A stretch of DNA of 64,000 bases from Rathayibacter sp. Leaf185 (GCF_001423885.1 NZ_LMPP01000002.1:628575-692574); one strand, 5' to 3'. Shown: positions 1-8,375, counted from the stretch's first letter. Notes: generated by a model from the letters alone, not told the origin. Translations and numbers: made by a program.

Positions 1-884
1 ACGTACGAGCGCCCCTCGGCCAGTCGCCGCGCGGTGCGCCGCAGCAGCTCGGCAGGCACTCCGGTGACGGAGGAGGTGCGCTCGGGCCACCACGACGAGA
101 CGCTGCGCCGCACCGCGTCGAACCCGGTCGTTCGCTCGGCGAGGTAGGCGGTGTCGGCGAGGCCCTCGGCGAGCACCAGGTGCGTGAGCCCCAGCAGCAG
201 CGCGAGGTCGGTGCCGGGGGCGGGCTGCAGGTGAGTGCCGGCGCCGTCCTCTGCGAGCCGGGCGGTCGCGGAGCGGCGCGGGTCGACGACCACGAGACCG
301 CCGCGAGAGCGCGCGCCGGCGAGGTGCGCCAGGAACGGCGGCATGGTCGCGGCGACGTTCGAGCCGAGCAGGAGGATCGTGTCGGCCTCGTCGAGGTCGG
401 TGACCGGGAACGGCAGGCCGCGGTCGACTCCGAAGGCGCGGTTGCCGGCAGCGGCGGCCGACGACATGCAGAACCGGCCGTTGTAGTCGATCCGCGAGGT
501 GCCGAGCGCGATCCGAGCGAACTTGCCCAGCTGGTAGGCCTTCTCGTTGGTCAGACCGCCGCCACCGAACACCGCGACCGCGTCGGCGCCGTGCCGCTCG
601 CGGGTACCGAGGACCGCCTCCGCGACCGCGTCGAGCGCCGCCGCCCACGACACCTCGACGAACCCGCCGTCGGCTCCGCGCATCAGCGGCGCGCGGAGCC
701 GCTGACCACTGGCGAGCAGCTCGGCGGCGGTCCAGCCCTTGGTGCAGAGCCCGCCCCGGTTGGTCGGGAACTCCCGGCCCGCGATGCTCACCGGAGTCGC
801 GCCGTCGGTCGGCGTCAGCGTCATCGCGCACTGCAGGGCGCAGTACGGGCAGTGGGAATCGGTCGGGGCGGGCGCATTCACCAT
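1..884 (-). CDS. nasC: Assimilatory nitrate reductase catalytic subunit, molybdopterin oxidoreductase (partial, cut by window edge)
   Basis: About 294 N-terminal residues are visible; the C-terminus lies left of base 1. The N-terminus has the [4Fe-4S] cysteine pattern of NasA/NarB/Nap-type molybdoenzymes (Cys12, Cys15, Cys19 and Cys47, in HCPYCALQC and GGLCTKG). The Mo-bisMGD fold follows, with FGGGGLTNEKAYQLGKFAR and RFCMSSAAAAGNRAFG. There is no Tat signal, so it should be cytoplasmic and reduce nitrate to nitrite for assimilation. The ATG at 884 follows the narK stop by 2 nt, so the two genes are translationally coupled and read as the last visible part of a nirD-cbiX/narK/nasC operon. Family assignment is firm; NasC versus NasA naming is convention. 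Confidence 0.9.
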   Translation of the reverse strand, partial: MVNAPAPTDSHCPYCALQCAMTLTPTDGATPVSIAGREFPTNRGGLCTKGWTAAELLASGQRLRAPLMRGADGGFVEVSWAAALDAVAEAVLGTRERHGADAVAVFGGGGLTNEKAYQLGKFARIALGTSRIDYNGRFCMSSAAAAGNRAFGVDRGLPFPVTDLDEADTILLLGSNVAATMPPFLAHLAGARSRGGLVVVDPRRSATARLAEDGAGTHLQPAPGTDLALLLGLTHLVLAEGLADTAYLAERTTGFDAVRRSVSSWWPERTSSVTGVPAELLRRTARRLAEGRSY

Positions 885-886
885 CG

Positions 887-2272
887 TCAGATCCGGGTCC
901 CCGTCTTCGCGGCCAGGCGGAGGTAGACGCCCGCCGTGATGGCGAGCATCACCGTGTAGGCGCCGACGAACCAGCCCAGGGCCGTCGTGTAGTCGCCGAA
1001 GGTCGTCTTCGAGTAGCCGAGCAGCTGAGGGATCACGAAGCCGCCGTAGGCGCCGATCGCCGAGATGAGACCGAGAGCCGCGGCGGAGGTGCGCTGGGCG
1101 CCGACGCCGTCGCCGCCCTTCTCGCGGGCACGGAGGGCGAACACCGTGGGGATCATCCGGTAGGTCGCGCCGTTGCCGATGCCGGCCGCGGCGAAGAGCA
1201 CGAGGAAGCCGAGCAGGAACAGCCAGAAGCTCGCCATCGGCAGCGTCGCGATCACGCCGAGGATGCCGGCGCCCATGGCGATGAACGCCGCGATGGTCAC
1301 GGGGGCACCACCGAAGCGATCGGCGAGCCGGCCGCCGTAGGGCCGGGCGAGCGATCCGACGAGCGCACCGAGGAACGCCAGGGTCAGGGTCGCCGAGCCG
1401 ACCGCGAAGCTCGAGTACTCGGGGAAGATGTCGGCGATGAGTTTCGGGAACACGCCCGCGAAGCCGATGAACGAGCCGAACGTGCCGATGTAGAGCACGG
1501 CGAGCAGCCACAGGTGCGGTTCGCGCAGTGCGGCGAGGGAGGCGGCGACGTCGGCCTTCGCGGCCGAGAGGTTGTCCATCCGCTTATATGCGCCGATCAT
1601 CGCGACGACGATCAGCGGCACCCAGATCCAGCCCGCGAGCGGCAGGTTGAGCGTCGCGGCGGCACCGAGGGTGATCGCGATCGGCACGATCAGCTGTGCG
1701 ACGGAGGCGCCCAGGTTGCCGCCGGCGGCGTTGAGCCCCAGCGCGTAGCCCTTCTGGGCATGAGGGTAGAAGAAGGTGATGTTCGCCATCGAACTGGCGA
1801 AGTTGCCGCCGCCGAAGCCCGCGAGCGCCGCGACGGCGAGCATCACGCCGAACGGCGTCCCGGGGTCGCCGACCGCGAGCGCGAGGCCGATGCTCGGGAT
1901 GAGCAGGAGGCCCGCCGACACGATCGTCCAGTTGCGCCCGCCGAAGCGGGGAACCATGAACGTGTAGGGGATCCGGAGCGTCGCGCCGACCAGGCTCGGC
2001 ATCGAGATCAGCCAGAAGATCTCGCCGGTGGTGAAGTCGAAGCCGGCCGCGGGCAGCTGGACGACCACGACCGACCAGAGCTGCCAGACGACGAAGCCGA
2101 GGAACTCGGCGAAGATCGACCAGCGCAGGTTGCGGCCGGCGACCGAGCGCCCCTCCGCCTCCCACTGCGCCGGGTCCTCGGGGTTCCAGCCGTCGATCCA
2201 GCGTCCGGGCCGGCGGGTGAGGCCGGAGTCGGTGGTCGGTGCGGGTGCGGTGGTGGGGGGTGCAGCGGTCAT
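887..2272 (-). CDS. narK: Nitrate/nitrite transporter, NNP family of MFS (NarK-like)
   Basis: This 461-residue protein has about 12 membrane segments and belongs to the nitrate/nitrite porter group of the major facilitator superfamily. The glycine-rich nitrate signature GFGGGNFASSMANITFFYP lies in the first half and AAAGIGNGATYRMIPTVFAL near residue 370 in the second. It should import nitrate (and/or export nitrite) across the cytoplasmic membrane for the reductases encoded beside it. The ATG at 2272 has a good Shine-Dalgarno (CCGGAGGA). It sits between the NirD-chelatase gene (82-nt gap upstream) and the nitrate reductase gene (2-nt gap downstream), all on the minus strand. Confidence 0.93.
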   Translation of the reverse strand: MTAAPPTTAPAPTTDSGLTRRPGRWIDGWNPEDPAQWEAEGRSVAGRNLRWSIFAEFLGFVVWQLWSVVVVQLPAAGFDFTTGEIFWLISMPSLVGATLRIPYTFMVPRFGGRNWTIVSAGLLLIPSIGLALAVGDPGTPFGVMLAVAALAGFGGGNFASSMANITFFYPHAQKGYALGLNAAGGNLGASVAQLIVPIAITLGAAATLNLPLAGWIWVPLIVVAMIGAYKRMDNLSAAKADVAASLAALREPHLWLLAVLYIGTFGSFIGFAGVFPKLIADIFPEYSSFAVGSATLTLAFLGALVGSLARPYGGRLADRFGGAPVTIAAFIAMGAGILGVIATLPMASFWLFLLGFLVLFAAAGIGNGATYRMIPTVFALRAREKGGDGVGAQRTSAAALGLISAIGAYGGFVIPQLLGYSKTTFGDYTTALGWFVGAYTVMLAITAGVYLRLAAKTGTRI

Positions 2273-2354
2273 CGTGTTCCTCCGGAGAGTGGGCGGCGCG
2301 CGCGAGGGCGCGCTCGAGAAGGGGAGGTGGTGCGGTGGTGGTGCGGGAGGAGGC

Positions 2355-3404
2355 TCAGGCGTTGCGGCCGAACAGCTCCGAGACGATGTCGACCAGCTCG
2401 CGTGCCGGCGGGTCGACGGCGGTGAGCAGGGGTGCCGAGGTCAGGTCGGCGCCGGCCGCGGCCGCGAGGCCGGCGAAGTATCCGGGCGCGAGCAGGTAGG
2501 TGGCGACGACGACCCGGGACCCCGGGTGCGCGGCGCGCTCGGCGGCGACCGCCTCCGGGACCCGCGGGTCGGCGGCGGAGATGAACGAGACGCTGACGTC
2601 GCGGCCGAGCTCGGCGGCGAGGAGGCGGCCCGTGGTCCAGCAGTCGGCGACGGCGCCGGCGTCGCTCGAGCCGGCGGCGGCGAGCACGACGCGGTCGCCG
2701 TCGGCGAGGCCGGCCTCGTGCAGGCGCCGGGCGAGGACGCGGGCGAGCCGCGGGTCGGGGCCGAGGGCACCCGAGACGCGGACGGGCCGCTCGGCCTCCG
2801 ACGCCGCCTCGGCGAGGTCGACGTGCACGTGATAGCCGGCCGAGAGCAGGAGCGGCACGACGACCGCTGCGCGCCCGGGCTCGAGAGTGCCCAGGGTCGC
2901 GGGGACGTCCGGCTGCTGCACGTCGACGAACGAGTCGAGGACGTCGACGGCGGGATTCGCCCGGCGCACGGCCTCGACGAGAGCGGCCACGGCGACGCGT
3001 CCGTCGTCGTCCGAGGTGCCGTGCGAGGCGGCGACGAGCGCGGTGCGCTGGGCCACCTCGATCACTCCGTCGACCTCGCGGACGCTCCAGGTCGCGAGGT
3101 GCAGCTGCTCCTTCGTGTAGCAGCGGCCCGTCTCGAGGTCGAAGACGTCCTTGTGCAGCGGCGACGCGATCGTCGGCCGCTGCACGCCGTCGACGCTGCG
3201 GGATCCGACGATGCCGCGGGAGAGCACAGCGGCTCCGGTCGCGGGGTCGAGGTTCGAGACGGCGAAGACGCGGCCGTCGGGGAGGAGGAACAGCGCGAGC
3301 TGCACGCCGCCGACGAGGGCGGCCTCGCCCCAGAGCGGCTCGAGCTCGAGCCGGTTGCAGACCGGAGCCCAGGTGGTGACCGGAGCGAGGACGAGTGCGG
3401 TCAT
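2355..3404 (-). CDS. Fusion of nitrite reductase small subunit (NirD) and sirohydrochlorin chelatase (CbiX/SirB type)
   Basis: Of 349 residues, about 1-115 form a NirD-type Rieske-like domain (LSRGIVGSRSVDG, IASPLHKDVFDLETGRCYT) typical of the assimilatory NADH-nitrite reductase small subunit. Residues about 118-349 form a long CbiX-like chelatase. Its first half has ASHGTSDD and LLLSAGYHVHVD, with the histidines expected for metal and tetrapyrrole binding; the second half is degenerate (AAAGSSDAG, LLAPGYFAG). One polypeptide therefore combines the NirB partner with the enzyme that inserts Fe into sirohydrochlorin to make siroheme, the NirB cofactor. ATG 3404 is chosen over an upstream in-frame start because GAGAGGAGG precedes it. 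First gene of the leftward operon, divergent from nirB. Confidence 0.88.
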   Translation of the reverse strand: MTALVLAPVTTWAPVCNRLELEPLWGEAALVGGVQLALFLLPDGRVFAVSNLDPATGAAVLSRGIVGSRSVDGVQRPTIASPLHKDVFDLETGRCYTKEQLHLATWSVREVDGVIEVAQRTALVAASHGTSDDDGRVAVAALVEAVRRANPAVDVLDSFVDVQQPDVPATLGTLEPGRAAVVVPLLLSAGYHVHVDLAEAASEAERPVRVSGALGPDPRLARVLARRLHEAGLADGDRVVLAAAGSSDAGAVADCWTTGRLLAAELGRDVSVSFISAADPRVPEAVAAERAAHPGSRVVVATYLLAPGYFAGLAAAAGADLTSAPLLTAVDPPARELVDIVSELFGRNA

Positions 3405-3460
3405 CGTCGCGCCTCCTCTCGGGGGTCGGGTGCCCGCATCCGATCGGAGGCGGTGAGGCC

Positions 3461-3466
3461 ACGGTA
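3461..3466 (-). promoter_or_regulatory. Putative -10 element for the nirD-cbiX/narK/nasC operon
   Basis: TACCGT on the minus strand, about 57 nt before the ATG at 3404. It fits the actinobacterial TANNNT -10 pattern. The GlnR-like site at 3499-3525 lies about 33 nt upstream, a plausible activator position. Transcription start not known. Confidence 0.4.
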
Positions 3467-3498
3467 GAGACGCCACGTTTCGCGGGAGCACGCCGTCG

Positions 3499-3525
3499 GT
3501 GTCACCTGCGTAACGAACCTCTCAC
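3499..3525 (-). promoter_or_regulatory. GlnR-like site facing the nirD-cbiX operon
   Basis: Read on the minus strand: GTGAG-N6-GTTAC-N6-GACAC, three half-sites spaced 6 nt apart. The known actinobacterial GlnR element is GTNAC-N6-GNAAC repeats. The middle half-site matches exactly and the outer ones at 4 of 5. It is weaker than the rightward site at 3564-3590, but its spacing is correct and it lies upstream of the leftward -10. Confidence 0.45.
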
Positions 3526-3563
3526 GGTGGCCGATGCCGACCGTGAGGCGCCGGTCACACGGC

Positions 3564-3590
3564 GTTACGTCGGGGCAACGGCCTCGAAAC
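3564..3590 (+). promoter_or_regulatory. GlnR-type operator upstream of nirB
   Basis: GTTAC (3564-3568), 6 nt, GCAAC (3575-3579), 6 nt, GAAAC (3586-3590). This matches the actinobacterial GlnR consensus GTNAC-N6-GNAAC with a third half-site in register. A further GTCAC lies at 3554-3558. With transcription starting at the ATG (3614), the site spans about -50 to -24, fitting nitrogen-controlled activation of nitrite reduction. Confidence 0.7.
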
Positions 3591-3600
3591 GGCCCGTGCC

Positions 3601-3606
3601 TACGGT
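3601..3606 (+). promoter_or_regulatory. Leaderless -10 promoter element of nirB
   Basis: TACGGT ends 7 nt before ATG 3614, so transcription should start at or next to the A of the ATG. No Shine-Dalgarno precedes the ATG, supporting a leaderless mRNA. Confidence 0.65.
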
Positions 3607-3613
3607 GGGGTGC

Positions 3614-6223
3614 ATGACTCCAGGAGCGATCCCCGCAGCACCCCGGCGCGTGCTCGTCGTCGGTGCAGGCCCCGCCGCGCACCGCCTCGTCGACGCGCTC
3701 GTCGCGCGGGCCGCCGAGCCGCTCGACATCACGGTCTTCGGCGAGGAGGCGCACCGCCCCTACGACCGCGTCGCGCTCTCGAAGCGCCTCGAGGGCGCCG
3801 TCGACCTCACTCTGGGCGACGGGGCGCTGTGGGAGTCGGCCCGCCTGGTCGCCTCCTCCCGCGTCGTCGCGATCGACCCCGAGGCCATCCGCATCGAGCT
3901 CGCCGACGGGCGGGTGTTCGACGGCGACGAGATCGTGCTCGCCACCGGCTCCTCCGCCACCGTGCCGCCGATCGAGGGCGCCGAGCACGGCCGCGTCTAC
4001 CGCACTCTCGAGGACGTCGACTCGCTCGTCGCCGACCTGGCCGCGTTCCGCCTCCGCAGGGGCCGCCCGGCCAACGTGGTCGTGGTCGGCGGCGGACTCC
4101 TGGGGCTCGAGGCCGCGGGAGGCGCGCACCGGCTCGGCGCGCGCACGGCGCTCATCCACTCCGGCCGCTGGCTGATGAGCGCGCAGCTCGACGAGGGAGC
4201 GGGCCAGGCCCTCGGCCGCATCATCACCGCGCAGGGCGTCACGCTGCACCTCGGCACCCGCCCCACCGCCGTGCTCACCTCGCCGATCGGCACGGTGCTC
4301 GGAGTCGCCATGACCGACGGCAGCAGCATCAGCGCCGACCTCGTCGTCTTCTCGATCGGCATCACCGCCCGCGACGAGCTGGCCCGCGCGGTCGGCATCG
4401 AGGTCGCGCCCCGCGGAGGCGTCGTGGTCGACGAGGCCTGCCGCACCAGCCGCCCGCACGTCTGGGCGATCGGCGAGGTCGCGGCGATCGACGGCCGCAC
4501 CGTCGGACTCGTCGCGCCCGCCAACGCGATGGCCGAGGTCGTGGCCGACCGCCTCCTCGGCGGCGATGCGACCTTCCCCGGCGTCGACGACGCGACGAAG
4601 CTCAAGCTCTCGGGCGTCGAGGTCGCGAGCTTCGGCGATGCCCTCGGGGCCGGCGGGGGCGCGCTCGAGGTCGTCTACGCCGATCCGGCGCGCGGGCTCT
4701 ACCAGAAGATCGTGGTGTCGGACGATGCGCGCACCCTGCTCGGAGGCATGTTCGTCGGCGACGCAGGTCCGTACTCCTCCCTGCGCCCGCTGCTCGGTCG
4801 CGAGCTGCCCGCCGAGCCGAGCGCGTATCTCGCGGCGGCCGGGGCCGAGGCGCCGTCCGGCGACCTGCCCGACGACGCCCAGCTCTGCTCCTGCAACAAC
4901 GTGTCGGTCGGCGATGTCCGCCATGCGATCGGCGAGGGCTGCACCGAGCTCGGCCCGCTCAAGGCCTGCACCCGCGCCGGCACCCAGTGCGGCTCGTGCG
5001 TGCCGCTGGTCAAGAAGCTGCTCGACACCGAGTTGACCCGCGCCGGGGTGGAGGTGTCGCGCGCTCTCTGCGAGCACGTGGCGCTCAGCCGCAGCGAGCT
5101 CTTCGAGTCGGTCCGCATCCTCGGCCTCCACTCGGCCGAGCAGGTGATGGAGCGCTTCGGCTCCGGGCTCGGCTGCGACGTCTGCAAGCCCGTGATCGCC
5201 TCCGTGCTCGCGACCCAGACCAACGCCTACATCCTCGACGCCGGTCAGGCGCCGCTGCAGGACACCAACGACCGCGCCCTCGCGAACATGCAGAAGGACG
5301 GCACCTACTCGGTCGTCCCGCGCATCCCGGGAGGTGAGATCACGCCCGCGAAGCTCAAGGTGATCGCCGAGGTCGCCGAGCAGTACGGGCTCTACACCAA
5401 GATCACGGGCGGCCAGCGGATCGACATGTTCGGCGCCCGCCTCGAGCAGCTCCCCGAGATCTGGCGGCTGCTCGTGGACGCCGGCTTCGAGTCGGGGCAG
5501 GCCTACGGCAAGTCGCTGCGCACGGTGAAGTCGTGCGTCGGCTCGACCTGGTGCCGGTACGGCGTGCAGGACGCGGTCGGCATGGCGGTGTTCCTCGAGG
5601 AGCGCTACCGGGGCCTGCGCTCGCCGCACAAGTTCAAGCTCGGAGTCAGCGGCTGCGCCCGCGAGTGCGCGGAGGCGCGCGGCAAGGACATCGGCGTGAT
5701 CGCCTCCGACGCCGGCTGGAACCTCTACGTCGGCGGCAACGGCGGCTATCAGCCCGCGCACGCGCAGCTGCTCGCACAGGATCTCGACGATGAGACGCTC
5801 GTGCGCTACATCGACCGCTACGTGATGTACTACGTCCGCACGGCCGAGCGCCTGCAGCGCACCGCGCGCTGGCAGGAGGAGCTCCCCGGCGGGCTCGAGC
5901 ACGTGCGCGACGTCGTCTGCGCCGACTCCCTCGGGATCGCCGCCGAACTGGAGGCCGCCATGGCGACGCACGTGGACACCTACGTCGACGAGTGGGCGGC
6001 GACCCTCGCCGATCCCGACCGGCTCCGGCGGTTCCGCTCGTTCGTGAACGCGCCCGACACCGCGGATCCGCGGGTGGCGACCGTGCGCGAGCGCGGCCAG
6101 TCGCGGCCGGCGGGGCGCGACGAGCGTCCCGACGGTCCGGTGCTCGTGGCGGGCACGACGATCCCGATCGGGCCGGGCGGGCTGAGCATCGTCACGCCCG
6201 CCGTGTCCGTGACGGAGGCGTGA
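3614..6223 (+). CDS. nirB: Assimilatory nitrite reductase [NAD(P)H] large subunit
   Basis: This 869-residue siroheme enzyme reduces nitrite to ammonium with NAD(P)H and FAD. Domains in order: FAD/NAD pyridine-nucleotide disulfide reductase fold (VLVVGAGPAAH near residue 13, VVVVGGGLLGLEA near 157); a BFD-like [2Fe-2S] domain near 424-462 (CSCNN, KACTRAGTQCGSC); then the nitrite/sulfite reductase ferredoxin-like and siroheme domains. The siroheme-[4Fe-4S] ligands are visible as Cys641 and Cys647 (SCVGSTWC) and Cys681 and Cys685 (GCAREC). ATG 3614 is chosen because it fits a leaderless promoter and starts the Rossmann fold. The stop overlaps the next gene's ATG (TGATG). The small-subunit partner NirD is encoded in the divergent operon. 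Confidence 0.95.
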   Translation: MTPGAIPAAPRRVLVVGAGPAAHRLVDALVARAAEPLDITVFGEEAHRPYDRVALSKRLEGAVDLTLGDGALWESARLVASSRVVAIDPEAIRIELADGRVFDGDEIVLATGSSATVPPIEGAEHGRVYRTLEDVDSLVADLAAFRLRRGRPANVVVVGGGLLGLEAAGGAHRLGARTALIHSGRWLMSAQLDEGAGQALGRIITAQGVTLHLGTRPTAVLTSPIGTVLGVAMTDGSSISADLVVFSIGITARDELARAVGIEVAPRGGVVVDEACRTSRPHVWAIGEVAAIDGRTVGLVAPANAMAEVVADRLLGGDATFPGVDDATKLKLSGVEVASFGDALGAGGGALEVVYADPARGLYQKIVVSDDARTLLGGMFVGDAGPYSSLRPLLGRELPAEPSAYLAAAGAEAPSGDLPDDAQLCSCNNVSVGDVRHAIGEGCTELGPLKACTRAGTQCGSCVPLVKKLLDTELTRAGVEVSRALCEHVALSRSELFESVRILGLHSAEQVMERFGSGLGCDVCKPVIASVLATQTNAYILDAGQAPLQDTNDRALANMQKDGTYSVVPRIPGGEITPAKLKVIAEVAEQYGLYTKITGGQRIDMFGARLEQLPEIWRLLVDAGFESGQAYGKSLRTVKSCVGSTWCRYGVQDAVGMAVFLEERYRGLRSPHKFKLGVSGCARECAEARGKDIGVIASDAGWNLYVGGNGGYQPAHAQLLAQDLDDETLVRYIDRYVMYYVRTAERLQRTARWQEELPGGLEHVRDVVCADSLGIAAELEAAMATHVDTYVDEWAATLADPDRLRRFRSFVNAPDTADPRVATVRERGQSRPAGRDERPDGPVLVAGTTIPIGPGGLSIVTPAVSVTEA

Positions 6224-7233
6224 TGCAGCTCTCACTCGATCTCACCGGCCGCCGCGTCCTCGTGGTGGGCACCGCCCCCGGAGCGCGCCGCGTGCTGGCC
6301 CGCTACCGCGCAGCGGGCGCCGTCGTCTCCCGGGCCCAGGAGTGGCTGGACCTCGCCTGGCGCCCGGACCTGGTGGTGTGGGTCGAGGGCTCCGCCTCCC
6401 TCCGCGCTCTCGTCGGTCGTCACGGGATCTGGATCGTCGACGAGGCACCCGCCGCGCACCGGTCCGTCGGCCACGTCAGCATCGTCGGCGGCGGGCCGGG
6501 CGACCCCGAGCTGATGACGCTCGCCGCGCACCGCGCCCTCCGCGAGGCCGACGTCGTGCTCTTCGACCGCCTCGGCCCGCACGACGGACTCGCCGAGTGG
6601 GCCCCCGGCGCCGAGCTCATCGACGTGGGCAAGACCCCCGGCCACCACGCGGTCCCGCAGCACGAGATCGAGCGGCTGATGGTCGCGCGCGCCCTCGACG
6701 GCCTCGACGTCGTGCGGCTGAAGGGCGGCGACCCCTTCGTCTTCGGCCGCGGGTCGGAGGAGGTCCGCGCGTGCCGGGCCGCCGGCGTCCCGTTCACGAT
6801 CGTCCCGGGAGTCACCAGCGCGATCTCGGTGCCGGCCGCCGCGGGCATCCCCGTCACCCACCGCGAGGTGAGCCGTGCCTTCACCGTGGTCTCGGGCCAC
6901 GCCCCCTTCAGTGAGGAGGAGCTCGGCCACCTGGCCGGCCTCGGCGGCACGCTGGTCGTCCTGATGGGCGTGAACACCCTCCCGCACCTCGTCGCGGGGC
7001 TGCAGCGCGCCGGGATGACGGCCGACATGCCGCTCGCGATCGTCGAGCGCGGCTGGTCGCGCGACCAGCGCACCACGATCACGTCGGTCGGAGGCGTCCT
7101 CGGGCTGCTCCCCGACCTCGCCCCGCGCTCGCCCGCGGTCATCGTCATCGGCGAGGTCGTACGGCAGGCCGCGTGCGATGATGCTGGGGATCCCGAGAGC
7201 ATCGCCCGCGCGGTCGATGCCCTGACCACGTGA
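6223..7233 (+). CDS. cobA: Uroporphyrinogen-III C-methyltransferase (CobA/SUMT) with a short degenerate N-terminal domain
   Basis: This 336-residue protein makes precorrin-2 from uroporphyrinogen III with two SAM, the first step towards siroheme. The SUMT domain starts near residue 85 with VSIVGGGPGDPELMTL and continues through VRLKGGDPFVFGRG and VPGVTSAISVPAAAGIPVTH, all hallmarks. The first ~85 residues (GRRVLVVGTAPGARRVLARY) resemble a cut-down SirC/Met8 NAD-binding domain, shorter than the CysG dehydrogenase half. The start ATG overlaps the nirB stop by one base. It works with nirB and the NirD-chelatase by supplying siroheme. Confidence 0.92.
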   Translation: MQLSLDLTGRRVLVVGTAPGARRVLARYRAAGAVVSRAQEWLDLAWRPDLVVWVEGSASLRALVGRHGIWIVDEAPAAHRSVGHVSIVGGGPGDPELMTLAAHRALREADVVLFDRLGPHDGLAEWAPGAELIDVGKTPGHHAVPQHEIERLMVARALDGLDVVRLKGGDPFVFGRGSEEVRACRAAGVPFTIVPGVTSAISVPAAAGIPVTHREVSRAFTVVSGHAPFSEEELGHLAGLGGTLVVLMGVNTLPHLVAGLQRAGMTADMPLAIVERGWSRDQRTTITSVGGVLGLLPDLAPRSPAVIVIGEVVRQAACDDAGDPESIARAVDALTT

Positions 7234-7253
7234 GAGCCGGAGGCGGGCCGACG

Positions 7254-8375
7254 ATGACCGACCTCGACCCCTCCCCGGGCTTCCGCCCCGACCAGCTCGA
7301 CGGCTTCCGCATCGGAGTCACGTCCGACCGCCGCTCCGAGGACCTGATCGCGGCCTTCGAGCGCCGCGGTGCCGACGTCACCCACGCCCCGACGATCCGG
7401 ATGCGCGCCGTCGACACCGAGGGAGTCCTCGAGGACGAGACCCGCGCGATCATCGCCGGCCGGCCCGACGTGCTGCTCGCCACCACCTCCTACGGACTCC
7501 GCCGCTGGCTCGAGGCGGCCGATGCCGCGGGCCTGGAGCTCACCGACGCCCTGTCGTCGGCGCGCATCCTCGTCCGCGGACCCAAGGCGCGCGGAGCGAT
7601 CCGCGCCGCCGGTCTGGACGACCACGGCATGAGCGAGCGCGAGACCACCACCTCCCTCGTCGACCTGGCCCTGCGCGAGGGCGTCGAGGGCCGCACGATC
7701 GCCGTCCAGCTGCACGGTTTCACCGACCCTGCGCAGCTCGAGCGGCTGACCCGTGCGGGCGCGACCGTGCTGACCGTCGCCCCCTACCGCTGGACCGCGC
7801 ACGAGGACTCCGCGCGCGTCCTCCGCCTGATCGACGCGGTCTGCGGAGGCGGGATCGATGCCGTCACCTTCACCAGCGCTCCCGCCGTCGACGCCCTCTT
7901 CACCGTCGCGGAGGCGGCCGGCCGGCTCGACGCCCTCCAGGCCGCCTTCCGCGAGACCGTCGTCGCCGCCGCCGCCGTCGGCCCGGTCACGGCCGCCCCC
8001 CTCGTCGAGGCGCAGATCCTGCCGATCGTGCCCGACCGCTTCCGGATGGGCGCCCTCATCCGCCTCCTCTGCGAGCACCTCGAGCAGTCCGCCCCCCGCA
8101 TCGACACCGTCCACGGTCCGCTCGAGCTCCGCGGCCGTCACGCGATCCTCGCCGGCACCCGCGTCGCCCTGACCCCGGTCGCCCTCGCGCTGTTCCGCAC
8201 CCTCGTCGCCGCCGAGGGCGCGACCGTCGCCCGACACGTGCTCGCCGCCTCCGCCCCAGAAGCCCTCGACGACCACGCCGTCGACGTCGCCATCAGCCGC
8301 CTGCGTCAGGCCCTGCCGGAACCGCGCGTCGTCGCCACCGTCATCAAGCGCGGCTACCGCCTCGCGACTCCGTAG
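7254..8375 (+). CDS. nnaR: NnaR-like regulator: HemD (uroporphyrinogen-III synthase) fold fused to a winged-helix DNA-binding domain
   Basis: Of 373 residues, about 1-270 have the two-lobed HemD fold (FRIGVTSDRRSEDLIAAFER, TFTSAPAVDALF). The last ~80 form an OmpR/PhoB-type winged helix (LTPVALALFRTLVAAEGA, DVAISRLRQALPE, VATVIKRGYRLATP). This architecture matches NnaR of Streptomyces and Mycobacterium, which acts with GlnR to control nitrate/nitrite assimilation; that role is inferred from architecture and location. ATG 7254 has GGAGGCGG upstream. It is the last gene of the nirB operon, 20 nt after cobA. Whether the HemD fold is catalytic is unknown. Confidence 0.85.
   Translation: MTDLDPSPGFRPDQLDGFRIGVTSDRRSEDLIAAFERRGADVTHAPTIRMRAVDTEGVLEDETRAIIAGRPDVLLATTSYGLRRWLEAADAAGLELTDALSSARILVRGPKARGAIRAAGLDDHGMSERETTTSLVDLALREGVEGRTIAVQLHGFTDPAQLERLTRAGATVLTVAPYRWTAHEDSARVLRLIDAVCGGGIDAVTFTSAPAVDALFTVAEAAGRLDALQAAFRETVVAAAAVGPVTAAPLVEAQILPIVPDRFRMGALIRLLCEHLEQSAPRIDTVHGPLELRGRHAILAGTRVALTPVALALFRTLVAAEGATVARHVLAASAPEALDDHAVDVAISRLRQALPEPRVVATVIKRGYRLATP

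Noticed and set aside
3401-6235. A long minus-strand open frame opposite nirB
   Set aside because: Antisense shadow of a high-GC gene: repetitive Arg/Gly/Asp/Val composition and no fold, whereas nirB has complete motifs.
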